Source of the DNA: Devosia sp. 66-14
GTDB taxonomy: Bacteria; Pseudomonadota; Alphaproteobacteria; Rhizobiales; Devosiaceae
Direction: 5' to 3'
Assembly: GCA_001899085.1 (NCBI GenBank)
Contig: MKVB01000005.1
Location: 28,674 to 92,673, forward strand
DNA: 64,000 bases
Positions 31,553-40,947 of the stretch are shown here, piece after piece. A model generated the notes under the pieces. The model did not search any database, was not told the DNA's origin, and saw nothing but the letters and a program-made list of their open reading frames with translations. Position 1 is the first letter of the stretch; every line of letters begins with the position of its first letter. The translations under genes and the position numbers were made by a program.

Positions 31553-33031
31553 ATGCCGATTCCACTCTCCGCCGAAGACCTGCCGGAGATCGCTGCCAGC
31601 GCCGGCGTGCCCCGCTACGAGCGCGGCTCGCTGACGCCAGGTATCGTGCATTTCGGCGTCGGCAATTTTCATCGCGCCCACCAGGCGGTCTATCTCGACA
31701 GCCTGTTCAACCTGGGGCTCGACCATGACTGGGCGCTGGTCGGCGCCGGCGTGCGCGCCAACGATGCCGACATGCGAGAAAAGCTCCTGGGGCAGGACTA
31801 CCTGACCACGGTGGTGGAGCAGGAGGCAGACAAAACGAGCGCCCGCGTCACCGGCGCGATGATCGACTTCCTGCCGGTGGGAGACCTCGCCGCGATCAGC
31901 GAAACGCTGGCCGACCCGAGCGTTCGCATCGTCTCGCTGACCGTCACCGAAGGCGGCTACTATATCGACCCGGCCTCGCAGCGCTTCGATGCCGGGCACC
32001 CTGACATCGTCGCCGACAGCGCCAACCCCGAGGCTCCGAAGACGGTGTTCGGGCTGATCCTGCTCGGCCTGCAATTGCGGCGGGAGCGCGGCCTGCAGCC
32101 GTTCACGGTGATGAGCTGCGACAACATCCCCGGCAACGGCCACGTGACGCAGAACGCCGTGGCGGGGCTGGCCGAGCTGATCAATCCGGAGCTGGCGCAG
32201 TGGGTGCGCCAGGCGGTGGCCTTCCCCAACGGCATGGTCGATCGCATCACTCCGGCGACCGGGCCGCGCGAGCGCGCTGCGCTCGAGGCCGATTTCGGCA
32301 TCGTCGATGCCTGGCCGGTGTTCTGCGAAGAGTTCAAGCAGTGGGTGCTGGAAGATCACTTCCCGGCCGGCCGCCCGGCGCTCGAGAAGGTCGGGGTGCA
32401 GTTCGTGCCCGATGTGGCGCCCTATGAGCATATGAAGATCCGCATTCTCAACGGCGGGCATGCCACCATCGCCTACCCGGCGGGGCTGCTCGACATCCAT
32501 TTCGTGCACGAAGCGATGGAGCATCCGCTGGTCCGCGCCTTCCTCGAAAAGGTGGAACGCGAAGAGATCGTACCAGTGGTGCCGCCGGTGCCCGACACCG
32601 ACCTCGGCGACTACTACAAGCTGATCGAGCGGCGGTTTTCGAACCCCAAGATCGGCGACACCATCCAGCGGCTCTGCCTCGATGGCTCGAACCGCCAGCC
32701 CAAGTTCATCCTGCCATCGGCGGCGGATCGGCTGGCGGCCGGACAGCCGGTCACCGGGCTGGCTTTGGTCTCGGCGCTATGGGCCCGCTACTGCTACGGC
32801 GAGAGCGACAGCGGCAAGCCGATCCCGCCGAACGATCCGAACTGGGAGCGGCTGACGGCGCTGGCCACCGAGGCCAAAGCCGATCCCGTGGGCTGGCTGT
32901 CGATGGGCGACATTTTCGGGCCGCTGGCCACCGACCCGACCTATGTCGCGGCCTTCACCACGGCGCTCAAAAGCCTCTGGACGCGCGGGACCAAGGCGAC
33001 GCTCGAGGCCTATCTGGGCGGAGTGCTCTAG
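31553..33031 (+). CDS. mtlK: Mannitol 2-dehydrogenase-family polyol dehydrogenase
   Basis: A 492-residue member of the polyol-specific long-chain dehydrogenases. The Rossmann start is IVHFGVGNFHRAHQ, and the catalytic Lys-Asn-His set lies in KIRILNGGHA near residue 295-300. The family oxidises mannitol to fructose, and often D-arabinitol or sorbitol, with NAD. The ATG at 31553 follows the smoK stop closely; upstream in-frame codons lie inside smoK. It is the first catabolic step after SmoEFGK uptake. No separate sorbitol dehydrogenase (SmoS) gene is present here, unlike in some rhizobial smo operons. Confidence 0.9.
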   Translation: MPIPLSAEDLPEIAASAGVPRYERGSLTPGIVHFGVGNFHRAHQAVYLDSLFNLGLDHDWALVGAGVRANDADMREKLLGQDYLTTVVEQEADKTSARVTGAMIDFLPVGDLAAISETLADPSVRIVSLTVTEGGYYIDPASQRFDAGHPDIVADSANPEAPKTVFGLILLGLQLRRERGLQPFTVMSCDNIPGNGHVTQNAVAGLAELINPELAQWVRQAVAFPNGMVDRITPATGPRERAALEADFGIVDAWPVFCEEFKQWVLEDHFPAGRPALEKVGVQFVPDVAPYEHMKIRILNGGHATIAYPAGLLDIHFVHEAMEHPLVRAFLEKVEREEIVPVVPPVPDTDLGDYYKLIERRFSNPKIGDTIQRLCLDGSNRQPKFILPSAADRLAAGQPVTGLALVSALWARYCYGESDSGKPIPPNDPNWERLTALATEAKADPVGWLSMGDIFGPLATDPTYVAAFTTALKSLWTRGTKATLEAYLGGVL

Positions 33032-33066
33032 GCGGCTTCACAGGTGAATCAAAGCACCGGCGGGGG

Positions 33067-33163
33067 CTCCCCTCCCCCTTGAGGGGAGGGGTTGGGGGTG
33101 GGGTCCATCGGTGATCACCGTACCACCCCCTCCCTCAATCCCTCCCCTCAAGGGGGAGGGAGG
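33067..33163. repeat. 97-bp symmetric inverted-repeat element between mtlK and the HAD-FGGY gene
   Basis: CT-rich and GA-rich arms are mirrored about the perfect 12-bp palindrome CGGTGATCACCG (33109-33120). The left arm contains CCCCTTGAGGGG and the right arm CCCCTCAAGGGGG. It resembles the other GC-rich palindromic units in this operon and could stall transcription or stabilise RNA. Confidence 0.7.
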
Positions 33164-33256
33164 CGATCACAGCGCGAAACGATCAAGAACGCCGCCGCCG
33201 CACATAACTTGCCGAAGCGGATGTCGCCCGGCTACCGATAGGCCGGGAGGGGCAGC

Positions 33257-35530
33257 ATGGCGCCGATCAAGCTCGTCATTTTCGACTGCGACGGCGTGCT
33301 GGTGGACAGCGAGCCCCTGGCGATGCGGGTGCTGCTCGAGCTGATCGCCGAGCAGGGGATCGCCATCGAACGGGAGATGGCGTTCCGCTCCTATCTGGGG
33401 CGCAGCCTCGCCTCGATCTCGGAGAGCCTGAACCAGAGCCATGGGGCGCATCTCAGCGAGGCGTCGCTGAGCGGCATGCGCGACCGGCTCTACGCGCTCT
33501 ACCGCCAGGAACTCAAGCCGACCGCGTGGATCGGCGAGGTTGTCGCCGGGCTCGAACTGCCGTTCTGCGTGGCCTCGTCGAGCCAGCTGGAGCGGATCCG
33601 GCTGAGCCTCGCGCTCACCGGCCTGCTGCCCCGTTTCGAGGGCCACATCTACTCGGCCAGCATGGTCAGAAACGGCAAGCCGGCGCCCGACCTGTTCCTC
33701 CACGCGGCGCGCGAGATGGGCATTACCCCCGAGAACTGCCTCGTCATCGAGGACTCGCCGGCCGGTATCCAGGCAGCGCGGGCCGCCGGCATGCGAGTCT
33801 TCGCCTATCTCGGCGGCAGCCATATCGGGCCGAGTGGGCTCCGGGGCGAGATCGAGGCGCTGGCGCCCGACGCCCTCATCGAGGACATGCGGTCGCTGCC
33901 GGGGCTGCTGGAACTCCATGCGACGCGCGAGGCGGGGAAGGCGGCCATGCTGGTCGCCGTGGATGTGGGGACTGCCAGCGCCCGAGCCGGAGTGGTCACG
34001 CCGTCCGGCAAGCTGGTCGGCCGGGCCGAGCACGCGCTGGAGCTGCGGCGGGTCGGCCCCGACATCGCCGAATACGACTCCGAACAGATCTGGGATGCGG
34101 TGGCCGGGGCGGTGCGCGCGGCGATGCGGCTCGCCGGTGTCGCGGCAGACGAGGCAGTGGGGATCAGCTTCGATGCGACCTGCTCTCTGGTGGTGCGCGA
34201 TGACCATGGCGCCCCCCTGCCCGTCAGCCCGGGCGGCGAGGCGCGCTGGGACACCATTGCCTGGTTCGATCACCGGGCGCAGGCCGAAGCGGAGGCGTGC
34301 ACGGCGAGCGGCCACCGGGTGCTCGACTTCATCGGCGGCACGATGTCGCCGGAGATGGAGGTGCCCAAGCTGATGTGGCTGAAGCGCCATGCTCCGGCAA
34401 GCTGGGCCCAAAGCGGCCGGATGTTCGACCTCGCCGACTTCCTGACCTGGAAAGCCTCGGGGTCGAATGCCCGATCGGCGTGCACCCTGACCTGCAAATG
34501 GACCTACCTGGCGCATGAGGACCATGGCTGGCAGCGGGATTTTCTGGCCGCTGTCGGGCTCGACGATCTGTTCGAACGCGCGGGGCTGCCGGAACGCGCC
34601 AGCCCGATCGCCGACGCGCTGGGGCCGCTGAACGCCGCGGCGGCGACGACGCTCGGGCTCACGACGCGCTGCATCGTCGGGGTTGGCCTGATCGATGCGC
34701 ATGCCGGCGCGCTCGGCGCCCTGGCGGAATTTGCGAGGGATACCCAACAGCTCGATCGACACCTCGCTCTGGTCGCCGGGACGTCGAGCTGCGTGATGGC
34801 GCTCTCCGACGCGCCCATGCCGACCGTCGGCGCATGGGGGCCGTATCACGACGCGGTCTTTCCCGGCAGCTGGTTGAACGAAGCCGGCCAATCGGCGACC
34901 GGCGCCCTGCTCGACCATGTGTTGCGCATGCATGCGGCCGGCGGCGAGCCCACGCCTGAGCTGCACCAGCGGGTGATCGAACGGATCATCGCACTGCGCG
35001 CCAGCGAAGGCGCCGACCTCGCCCCGCAGTTGCACGTGCTGCCCGACTTCCACGGCAACCGCTCGCCGCTGGCCGATCCCCGGGCACTGGGGGTGATCTC
35101 GGGGCTGTCGCTGGACAGCGATTTCGACAGCCTGTGCCGGCTCTACTGGCGCACCGCCGTGGCGATCGCCGTGCAGGTTCGGCACATCCTCGATGCGCTG
35201 CGGGCGCGCGGCTACGCTACGGAAACCCTGCACTTTGCCGGGGGCCACAGCCACAACCCGCTGCTGATGGAACTCTATGCCGATGCCCTCGACTGCACGG
35301 TGGTCGAGTCTTCGGCGCCCGACCCGACCCTGCTCGGCGTCGCCATGGTGGCGGCCACCGCGGCGGGCCTCCATGCCGACCTTCAATCGGCATGCCTCGC
35401 GATGGCGCAGCCCGGTACCCGTCGCTCGGCAAACCCGGCCGCACGCGCCCGCCTCGAACGGGACTACCGAAGCCAATTGGCCATGCAACGCCACCGGGCC
35501 GAGCTGGCATCGCTGGGGCGCGCCGACTGA
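33257..35530 (+). CDS. HAD phosphatase - FGGY carbohydrate kinase fusion
   Basis: A 757-residue fusion. Residues 1-220 are a HAD subfamily IA phosphatase: nucleophile Asp10 and Asp12 in IFDCDGVLVDSE, motif II ASSSQLE, Lys in NGKPAPD, and acidic motif ENCLVIEDSPAG. From Met231 a complete FGGY kinase begins (LVAVDVGTASARAG), with ISFDATCSLVV, FHGNRSP and the C-terminal nucleotide segment FAGGHSHNPLLM. This is closest to D-ribulokinase/YpCarbK-type kinases. The frame is continuous across the junction, and an internal ATG at 33947 could give a separate kinase. It is the last gene of the polyol operon. Kinase action on a ketose such as ribulose, xylulose or fructose would complete polyol use; the phosphatase may remove a dead-end sugar phosphate. 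Confidence 0.85.
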   Translation: MAPIKLVIFDCDGVLVDSEPLAMRVLLELIAEQGIAIEREMAFRSYLGRSLASISESLNQSHGAHLSEASLSGMRDRLYALYRQELKPTAWIGEVVAGLELPFCVASSSQLERIRLSLALTGLLPRFEGHIYSASMVRNGKPAPDLFLHAAREMGITPENCLVIEDSPAGIQAARAAGMRVFAYLGGSHIGPSGLRGEIEALAPDALIEDMRSLPGLLELHATREAGKAAMLVAVDVGTASARAGVVTPSGKLVGRAEHALELRRVGPDIAEYDSEQIWDAVAGAVRAAMRLAGVAADEAVGISFDATCSLVVRDDHGAPLPVSPGGEARWDTIAWFDHRAQAEAEACTASGHRVLDFIGGTMSPEMEVPKLMWLKRHAPASWAQSGRMFDLADFLTWKASGSNARSACTLTCKWTYLAHEDHGWQRDFLAAVGLDDLFERAGLPERASPIADALGPLNAAAATTLGLTTRCIVGVGLIDAHAGALGALAEFARDTQQLDRHLALVAGTSSCVMALSDAPMPTVGAWGPYHDAVFPGSWLNEAGQSATGALLDHVLRMHAAGGEPTPELHQRVIERIIALRASEGADLAPQLHVLPDFHGNRSPLADPRALGVISGLSLDSDFDSLCRLYWRTAVAIAVQVRHILDALRARGYATETLHFAGGHSHNPLLMELYADALDCTVVESSAPDPTLLGVAMVAATAAGLHADLQSACLAMAQPGTRRSANPAARARLERDYRSQLAMQRHRAELASLGRAD

Positions 35531-35555
35531 GCGCGACGGCCGAGCGCGAAGCCGC

Positions 35556-38500
35556 CTACCCAGCTACGCCATCTGCTGGCGCTGGCGCAGGCTCCGGCTC
35601 AGGCGGCGCCGGCTCGGGGTCCGGATGGATGCGGAACCAGGCGGCGTAGAGCGCGGGCAGGAAGATCAGGGTGAGGAGCGTTCCCACCAGGATGCCGCCG
35701 ATCATGGCATAGGCCATCGGCTCCCAGAACACTTCGGTGGCGATGGGGATGAGGCCGAGGCTGGCGGCCAGCGCCGTCAGCATGATCGGGCGAACGCGGT
35801 GCTCGGTGGCATCGATAATGGCGCGCCAGGCCGAGACCCCTTCCCGTCGCAGGTGTTCGATCTGCACGATCAGGATCACCGAATTGCGGATCAGGATGCC
35901 GACCAGGGCCAGGACGCCGAGAATGGCGACAAAGCCCATCGGCTTGCCGAATGGCAGCAAAGCCGCGACCACGCCGATGAGGGCCAGCGGCGCCACGGCG
36001 GCGACGAGGAACATGCGCGAGAAGCTCTGCAGCTGCAGCATCAGCACCGTCGCCATAACGAACAGCATCAGCGGCACCACGGCGACGATCGGCGCCACCG
36101 ACTGCGCGCTGTTCTCGACTGTGCCACCCACCGCCACATGGTAGCCGGCCGGCAGGCCGGCAGCGAAGGCATCGACGGCCGGTTGCAGGTGCTGCGCCAC
36201 CGTCGCCGGCTGGCGCGCGCCTTCGACGGCGGCGCTCACGGTGATGGTCGGCACCCGGTCGCGGCGGATCACCACCGGCTGCTCCTGGGCGTAGCGGAAG
36301 GTGGCGACGGTGGCGAGCGGGATGGAGCGGCCATCGCCGGTCGCCAGCTGCAGGTTGCGCACCGTTTCGATCGAGCTGCGCTCGGCGTCTTCGGCGCGGC
36401 CCACGACGTTGACGAGGTAGATGCTGTCGCGGATCTGGGTGATTGGCTGGCCGGAACTGACGCCGTTGAGCGCGGCGGCGATATCGCTGTTGGTGATGCC
36501 GAGCTGGCGCGCCTTGTCCTCGAGTACGTTGACCTCGATGACGCGGCCGGTTTCCATCCAGTCGTAGCGCACCGGCCCGATCTCCGGATTCTGCGCCATC
36601 ACCGCGGCGAGCGCCTGCGCGGCAGTCCTGAGCGTCTCGATGTCGGGGCCGCTGATGCGATACTGGATCGGCCGGCCCACCGGGGGGCCGAGCGACAACG
36701 TCTTGATGTTGGTGTCGGTGCCGAGGAAGGTGCGGGCGAGGTAGGCTTCGAGCTCGGCCTTCACCGCATCGCGCTCGGCGAGACCCTTGGTGACGATCAC
36801 CGTCTGGCCGATCGAGGGCATGGCGACGGGAATATCGAGCGCCAGGACGAAGCGCGGCGCGCCCTCGCCGACATAGCTCGACCAGTGATCGATCTTGTCG
36901 TTGCCGGCCAGCGCTTCGGTCTCGAAGCGGGCGATCTGCGCCGAGGTTTCGGCGATCGAGCTGTTATGCGGCAGGTCCCACTCGACGATCAGCTCAGGCC
37001 GGTCCGAGGAGGGGAAGAACTGCTGCTGCACCAGCGTCAGGCCGCCCAGCGCCAGGGCGAAGATGGCCAGCGTGATACCGATGGTCACCCAGCGCAGCCG
37101 CATCCCGAGCTCGATCAGGCCGGTGAAGGCCGTCATCAGCCGGCTGCGGCCATGCGCCTTGTGCTTCATCTGCCTGGGCAGCACGGTGACGCCGATCAAG
37201 GGCGTGAACAACACGGCCACCACCCAGGACACCAGCAGCGCCACGGCCAGCACGACGAACAGGGTGAAGGTGAACTCGCCCGCCTGGCTGGGGTTGAGCC
37301 CGATGGGAATGAACCCGGCGACGGTGACCAGCGTGCCGGTCAGCATCGGGAAAGCCGTCGAGGTGTAAACGGCGGTCGCGGCCTTGCGCAGCGTGTCGCC
37401 GGCCTCGAGACGCGACACCATCATTTCTACGGCGATCATCGCATCGTCGACCAGGAGGCCGAGCGCGATGATCAGCGCGCCCAGCGACACGCGCTGCAGC
37501 GAGATGCCGAAATAGGCCATGGCGAGAAAGGTGATGGCGAGCACCAGCGGGATCGAGAAGGCCACCACCAGCCCGGCGCGCAGGCCCAGGCTCAAAAAGC
37601 TCACCACCAGCACGATGGCGACGGCCTCGAACAGCGCCCGGGTAAAACCATCGACCGCTTCCTCGACCACCTTGGGCTGGTCGGAGACGAGGTGCACATC
37701 GACGCCGACCGGCAGTTCGGCTGTGATCTTGTGCACCTCCTCGTCCAGCGCCTTGCCGAACTCGAGCAGGTTCCCGCCGGCCCGCATGCCAATCGCCAGG
37801 CCAATGGCCGGGGTGCCGTTGTAGCGGAACAGCGCACTGGGCGGATCGACATAGCCGAGGCTGACGGTGGCGACGTCGACGAGGCGGAAGAAGCGCTCGC
37901 CGACCCTGAGATTGATCTGCCGAAGGCTCTCCTCGGAGGTGAACTGGCCACCGACCCGCACCGCCACCCGCTCGGGCCCCGCCTCGATGACGCCCGAAGT
38001 GGCGACGGCGTTCTGATCCTGCAGGGTGGCGATGACCTGCTGCGCGCTGATCCCGAGCGCGGCGAGGCGGCGGGTCGAGAATTCGAGGTTCACCACCTCG
38101 TCCTGGGCGCCGATCAGCTCGACGCTGCCGGCCTCCTTGAGGGTCAGCACCTTGGAGCGCGCGTCTTCGACATAGTCACGCAACTGGCGCTGGGTGATGC
38201 CGTCACCGGTGAAGGCGTAGATGTTGCCGAACACGTCGCCGAAGCGATCGTTGAAGAACGGCCCCTGCACGCCCTGCGGAAAGCTGCGGGCAATGTCGCC
38301 GATCATGGCGCGAACCTGCAGCCAGACCGAACGGACGGTCGCAGCGGGGGTCTCGTTGCGCAGCGAGACGAATACCGTGGTCTTGCCCGCGGTGGTCACC
38401 GAGCGGGTATAGTCGAGCGACTCGAGGTCCTGCAGCTCGCGCTCGATGCGTTCGGTGACCTGTACCGCCACATCCTCGGCCTTGGCGCCCGGCCACTGCG

Positions 38501-38654
38501 CCGCGATGACCATGGTGCGGATGGTGAAGGCCGGGTCTTCCTCGCGCCCCAGGTGCAGGTAGGAGAAGACGCCCGCCACCAGCGCCACCAGCATGAAGTA
38601 CCAGATCAGCGAACGGTGCTCGAGCGCCCAGTCGGAGAGGTTGAACGGCTTCAC
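35556..38654 (-). CDS. RND efflux transporter permease (TriC-like)
   Basis: A 1032-residue inner-membrane RND pump with the usual 12-helix, two-repeat layout. The N-terminal part (HLGREEDPAFTIRTMVI, WPGAKAEDVAVQVTERIE) resembles the TriC/VexK branch. The proton-relay acidic pair is in GLLVDDAMIAVEMM in the fourth helix. Its start overlaps the upstream adaptor gene by 4 bp. The C-terminus is Pro/Ala/Glu-rich (EPAPPEPEPAPAPA). It works with two adaptor lipoproteins and an outer-membrane channel encoded elsewhere. Substrates are unknown; hydrophobic biocides or dyes are typical. Confidence 0.92.
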   Translation of the reverse strand: MKPFNLSDWALEHRSLIWYFMLVALVAGVFSYLHLGREEDPAFTIRTMVIAAQWPGAKAEDVAVQVTERIERELQDLESLDYTRSVTTAGKTTVFVSLRNETPAATVRSVWLQVRAMIGDIARSFPQGVQGPFFNDRFGDVFGNIYAFTGDGITQRQLRDYVEDARSKVLTLKEAGSVELIGAQDEVVNLEFSTRRLAALGISAQQVIATLQDQNAVATSGVIEAGPERVAVRVGGQFTSEESLRQINLRVGERFFRLVDVATVSLGYVDPPSALFRYNGTPAIGLAIGMRAGGNLLEFGKALDEEVHKITAELPVGVDVHLVSDQPKVVEEAVDGFTRALFEAVAIVLVVSFLSLGLRAGLVVAFSIPLVLAITFLAMAYFGISLQRVSLGALIIALGLLVDDAMIAVEMMVSRLEAGDTLRKAATAVYTSTAFPMLTGTLVTVAGFIPIGLNPSQAGEFTFTLFVVLAVALLVSWVVAVLFTPLIGVTVLPRQMKHKAHGRSRLMTAFTGLIELGMRLRWVTIGITLAIFALALGGLTLVQQQFFPSSDRPELIVEWDLPHNSSIAETSAQIARFETEALAGNDKIDHWSSYVGEGAPRFVLALDIPVAMPSIGQTVIVTKGLAERDAVKAELEAYLARTFLGTDTNIKTLSLGPPVGRPIQYRISGPDIETLRTAAQALAAVMAQNPEIGPVRYDWMETGRVIEVNVLEDKARQLGITNSDIAAALNGVSSGQPITQIRDSIYLVNVVGRAEDAERSSIETVRNLQLATGDGRSIPLATVATFRYAQEQPVVIRRDRVPTITVSAAVEGARQPATVAQHLQPAVDAFAAGLPAGYHVAVGGTVENSAQSVAPIVAVVPLMLFVMATVLMLQLQSFSRMFLVAAVAPLALIGVVAALLPFGKPMGFVAILGVLALVGILIRNSVILIVQIEHLRREGVSAWRAIIDATEHRVRPIMLTALAASLGLIPIATEVFWEPMAYAMIGGILVGTLLTLIFLPALYAAWFRIHPDPEPAPPEPEPAPAPADGVAG

Positions 38655-39727
38655 TGCGGCTCTCCCGCTTTCGCCACGCGCTGCCCTTCGACAAGGCTGT
38701 TGACGCCGGCGACGGCGATGCGCTCGCCGGCGGCGAGCCCGGAGCGGATCTCGACCTGCCCATCCGCTGCCGCCCCCAGCTCGACCGGGCGGGCGTTGAC
38801 GACATTGGCCGCCGGATCGACCACCCAGACCGAACTGGCGTCGCCGACGCGTCTGATCGCGGTTTCAGGGACGCGGATCACCACGTCGGCCGAAGCCGCG
38901 GCAAGGCTGGCGGTCGCGGTGGTGCCCAGCCAGAACTGCGGCGGCGGCGCGTCGATGCCGATCTTCAGGCGCCAGCTGCGGGTAACCGGGTCGGCTTCCG
39001 GGGCGATTTCGCGCAGCTTGCCGTCGACCACGGTCGCGGGACTGAGCTGCGGCGCGACGCGAAACACCGTCCCCACCGCAAGGTTCTGCACGAAGCTCTC
39101 GGGCACGTCGATGACCACATCGCGGCTGTCGGTGCGGGCGACGGTCAGGACCGTCTGGCCTGCCGCCACCACCGCGCCCGGCTCGGCGCCGACGGCGGTC
39201 ACCACGCCATCGAACGGCGCGGCGAGGCTGGCATAAGAGCGCTGCTCGGTCGCCTGGGTGAGGCGCGAGCGGGCCTGCACCACGTTGGCGAGCGCCGCGG
39301 CGCTTTGCTGCTCGGCCTGCTGCAGGTTGGCGACGGTGGTCACGTCGCTCTCGGTCAACGCCCGCAGCCGGCCCTCGGCGCCGGCGGCATTGGCATATTG
39401 CGCCTCGGCGGCCTGCAGGTTGGCACGGGCGGTCTCCACCGCCAGGTCGAGCGTGGTGGCATCGAGGTCGGCGAGCGCCGCACCGGCCCGCACCTGATCC
39501 CCCAACCCTACGGCGCGGTTGATCAGCGTGCCCCCCACGCGGAAGGCCTGGGTCACCGAGATGCGAGGCGAGACGACGCCGACAAAACTGGCTTCCGCCG
39601 TGGCCACCGGCTGGATCACCATTGAAAGCAGCGGCCGAACGGCCGGGGGCGGAGCCTCGGCGGCCGGCTGGCAGCCGGCAAGCGCCAGGAGCACCGGGAC
39701 TGTGGCGAGCAACCGAGTGGCGCTCAT
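38651..39727 (-). CDS. RND efflux periplasmic adaptor lipoprotein, copy 1
   Basis: A 358-residue membrane-fusion protein. A lipoprotein signal with lipobox LAGC at about 16-19 is followed by a biotinyl-lipoyl-like half-motif (VGDQVRAGAALADLD), an alpha-helical hairpin (about 95-155) and a beta-barrel domain. It overlaps the pump gene and the second adaptor gene by 4 bp each. It bridges the pump and the outer-membrane channel. Sequence similarity to the neighbouring adaptor is low, so they are distinct subunits rather than a recent duplication. Confidence 0.9.
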   Translation of the reverse strand: MSATRLLATVPVLLALAGCQPAAEAPPPAVRPLLSMVIQPVATAEASFVGVVSPRISVTQAFRVGGTLINRAVGLGDQVRAGAALADLDATTLDLAVETARANLQAAEAQYANAAGAEGRLRALTESDVTTVANLQQAEQQSAAALANVVQARSRLTQATEQRSYASLAAPFDGVVTAVGAEPGAVVAAGQTVLTVARTDSRDVVIDVPESFVQNLAVGTVFRVAPQLSPATVVDGKLREIAPEADPVTRSWRLKIGIDAPPPQFWLGTTATASLAAASADVVIRVPETAIRRVGDASSVWVVDPAANVVNARPVELGAAADGQVEIRSGLAAGERIAVAGVNSLVEGQRVAKAGEPQ

Positions 39728-40803
39728 GGTGCGCTTCCCGCGACGGTCTCGACGCGCTGACCGGGCGTGAGGAGCTTGCCGCCCTCGGTGACGACCACCT
39801 GGCCGTCGCTCAAGCCCCCGGCGATGACCACGCTGCCGGTGGTGTATTCGGCGACCTCCACCGGCGCGATGGCGACGCTGCTATCGGCCCCGACAACCCA
39901 CACGGCCGCCTTGCCGTCGCTCGACCACAAGGCGCTCCAGGGCAGAATGACGCGTTTGTGCGGCAAAGAGCCGGTGGTGCCGATCACCGGGGCGCCCAGC
40001 ACCATCTCGGCGGGCGCATCGATCGCCACCTTGACCTCGATGGTGCCGGTCTGGGGGTCGAGAGCCGGTGCAATTTCGGCCACCTTGCCGGTGGCCTTGA
40101 CCTCAGGGTTCGAAACCAGCGCCACTTCCACCGCCTGATCGGGCGAACGATCGATGAGCGCCGACTCGGGCAGGTTGAACACTGCGTTGCGTGGGCCGTC
40201 CTCGGCGAGGATCAGCACCGGCGAGCCGGCCGGCGCCACTTCGCCGGCCTCGAACAGCCGGCGGGTGATCTGGCCGTCGGCGCTGGCGCGCAGTTCGGTG
40301 TAGCCGAGCGCTTCCTCGGCGGTCTGCAACTGTGCGGTGGCGCTGGCAGTCGCGCTGGTGGCGGTGTCAAAGGCGGCCTGCGCCCCGTCGAGGCTGCTGC
40401 GCGTGGTCAAGCCTTGCGTCCACAGCGCGTTCTGGCGATCGAGCGTCGCCTTGGCCTGGGCGAGTTGCGATTGGCTGGCGGTCAGCGCCGCCCGCGCCGC
40501 ATCGACATCGGCCTGCTGTTCCTCGGGCGCCAGCTTTGCCAGGAGATCGCCTGCCTTCACCCTGGCGCCGACATCGACCGCGATGACCGTGAGTTGCCCG
40601 CCAACCCGGAATGCCTGCGGGGTTTCGGCTTTCGCCTCGACCGCCCCGGTGAGCAGCAGCTGCTCCTGATGGTCGACGGCGCCAACGGTCTCGACCCGGA
40701 CCAGTGGTGGGGAACGCTCCCCCTGGCTGGCGGGCTGGCAGGCACTCAGAAGCAGCAGGGCAGCGACGCCCAATGTCCACTTCGTGACCACCGCTCTGCG
40801 CAT
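39724..40803 (-). CDS. RND efflux periplasmic adaptor lipoprotein, copy 2
   Basis: A 359-residue membrane-fusion protein with lipobox LSAC (about 19-22), lipoyl-type motif VGARVKAGDLLAKL, helical hairpin (about 100-165) and beta-barrel domain. It is the first gene of the three-gene operon. Two different adaptors with one pump is the TriABC arrangement of Pseudomonas, where both adaptors are needed. No transcriptional regulator is adjacent: the 144 bp upstream (40804-40947) contain no gene and lead to the stop of the orphan solute-binding protein on the same strand. Confidence 0.9.
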   Translation of the reverse strand: MRRAVVTKWTLGVAALLLLSACQPASQGERSPPLVRVETVGAVDHQEQLLLTGAVEAKAETPQAFRVGGQLTVIAVDVGARVKAGDLLAKLAPEEQQADVDAARAALTASQSQLAQAKATLDRQNALWTQGLTTRSSLDGAQAAFDTATSATASATAQLQTAEEALGYTELRASADGQITRRLFEAGEVAPAGSPVLILAEDGPRNAVFNLPESALIDRSPDQAVEVALVSNPEVKATGKVAEIAPALDPQTGTIEVKVAIDAPAEMVLGAPVIGTTGSLPHKRVILPWSALWSSDGKAAVWVVGADSSVAIAPVEVAEYTTGSVVIAGGLSDGQVVVTEGGKLLTPGQRVETVAGSAP

Positions 40804-40947
40804 CGTCCGCCCTCAAGCCGGTAGCGACATAGCCACAGCCACCGTGACGGCGCAAGGGCATGCGTGCCCTTGCAAATGCGGCGCGGGGTCGTCGGCGGCC
40901 GAGGCTAGCCCCGGCCGCCGCCCCCTCGGTGAGACTGGCCTGGGAGG

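Noticed and set aside
35277-39236. A very long plus-strand open frame (over 1300 codons) opposite the RND pump and adaptor genes
   Set aside because: It runs antisense to well-recognised genes, is extremely rich in Arg, Asp, His and Gln with no domain, and is a GC-rich codon artefact.
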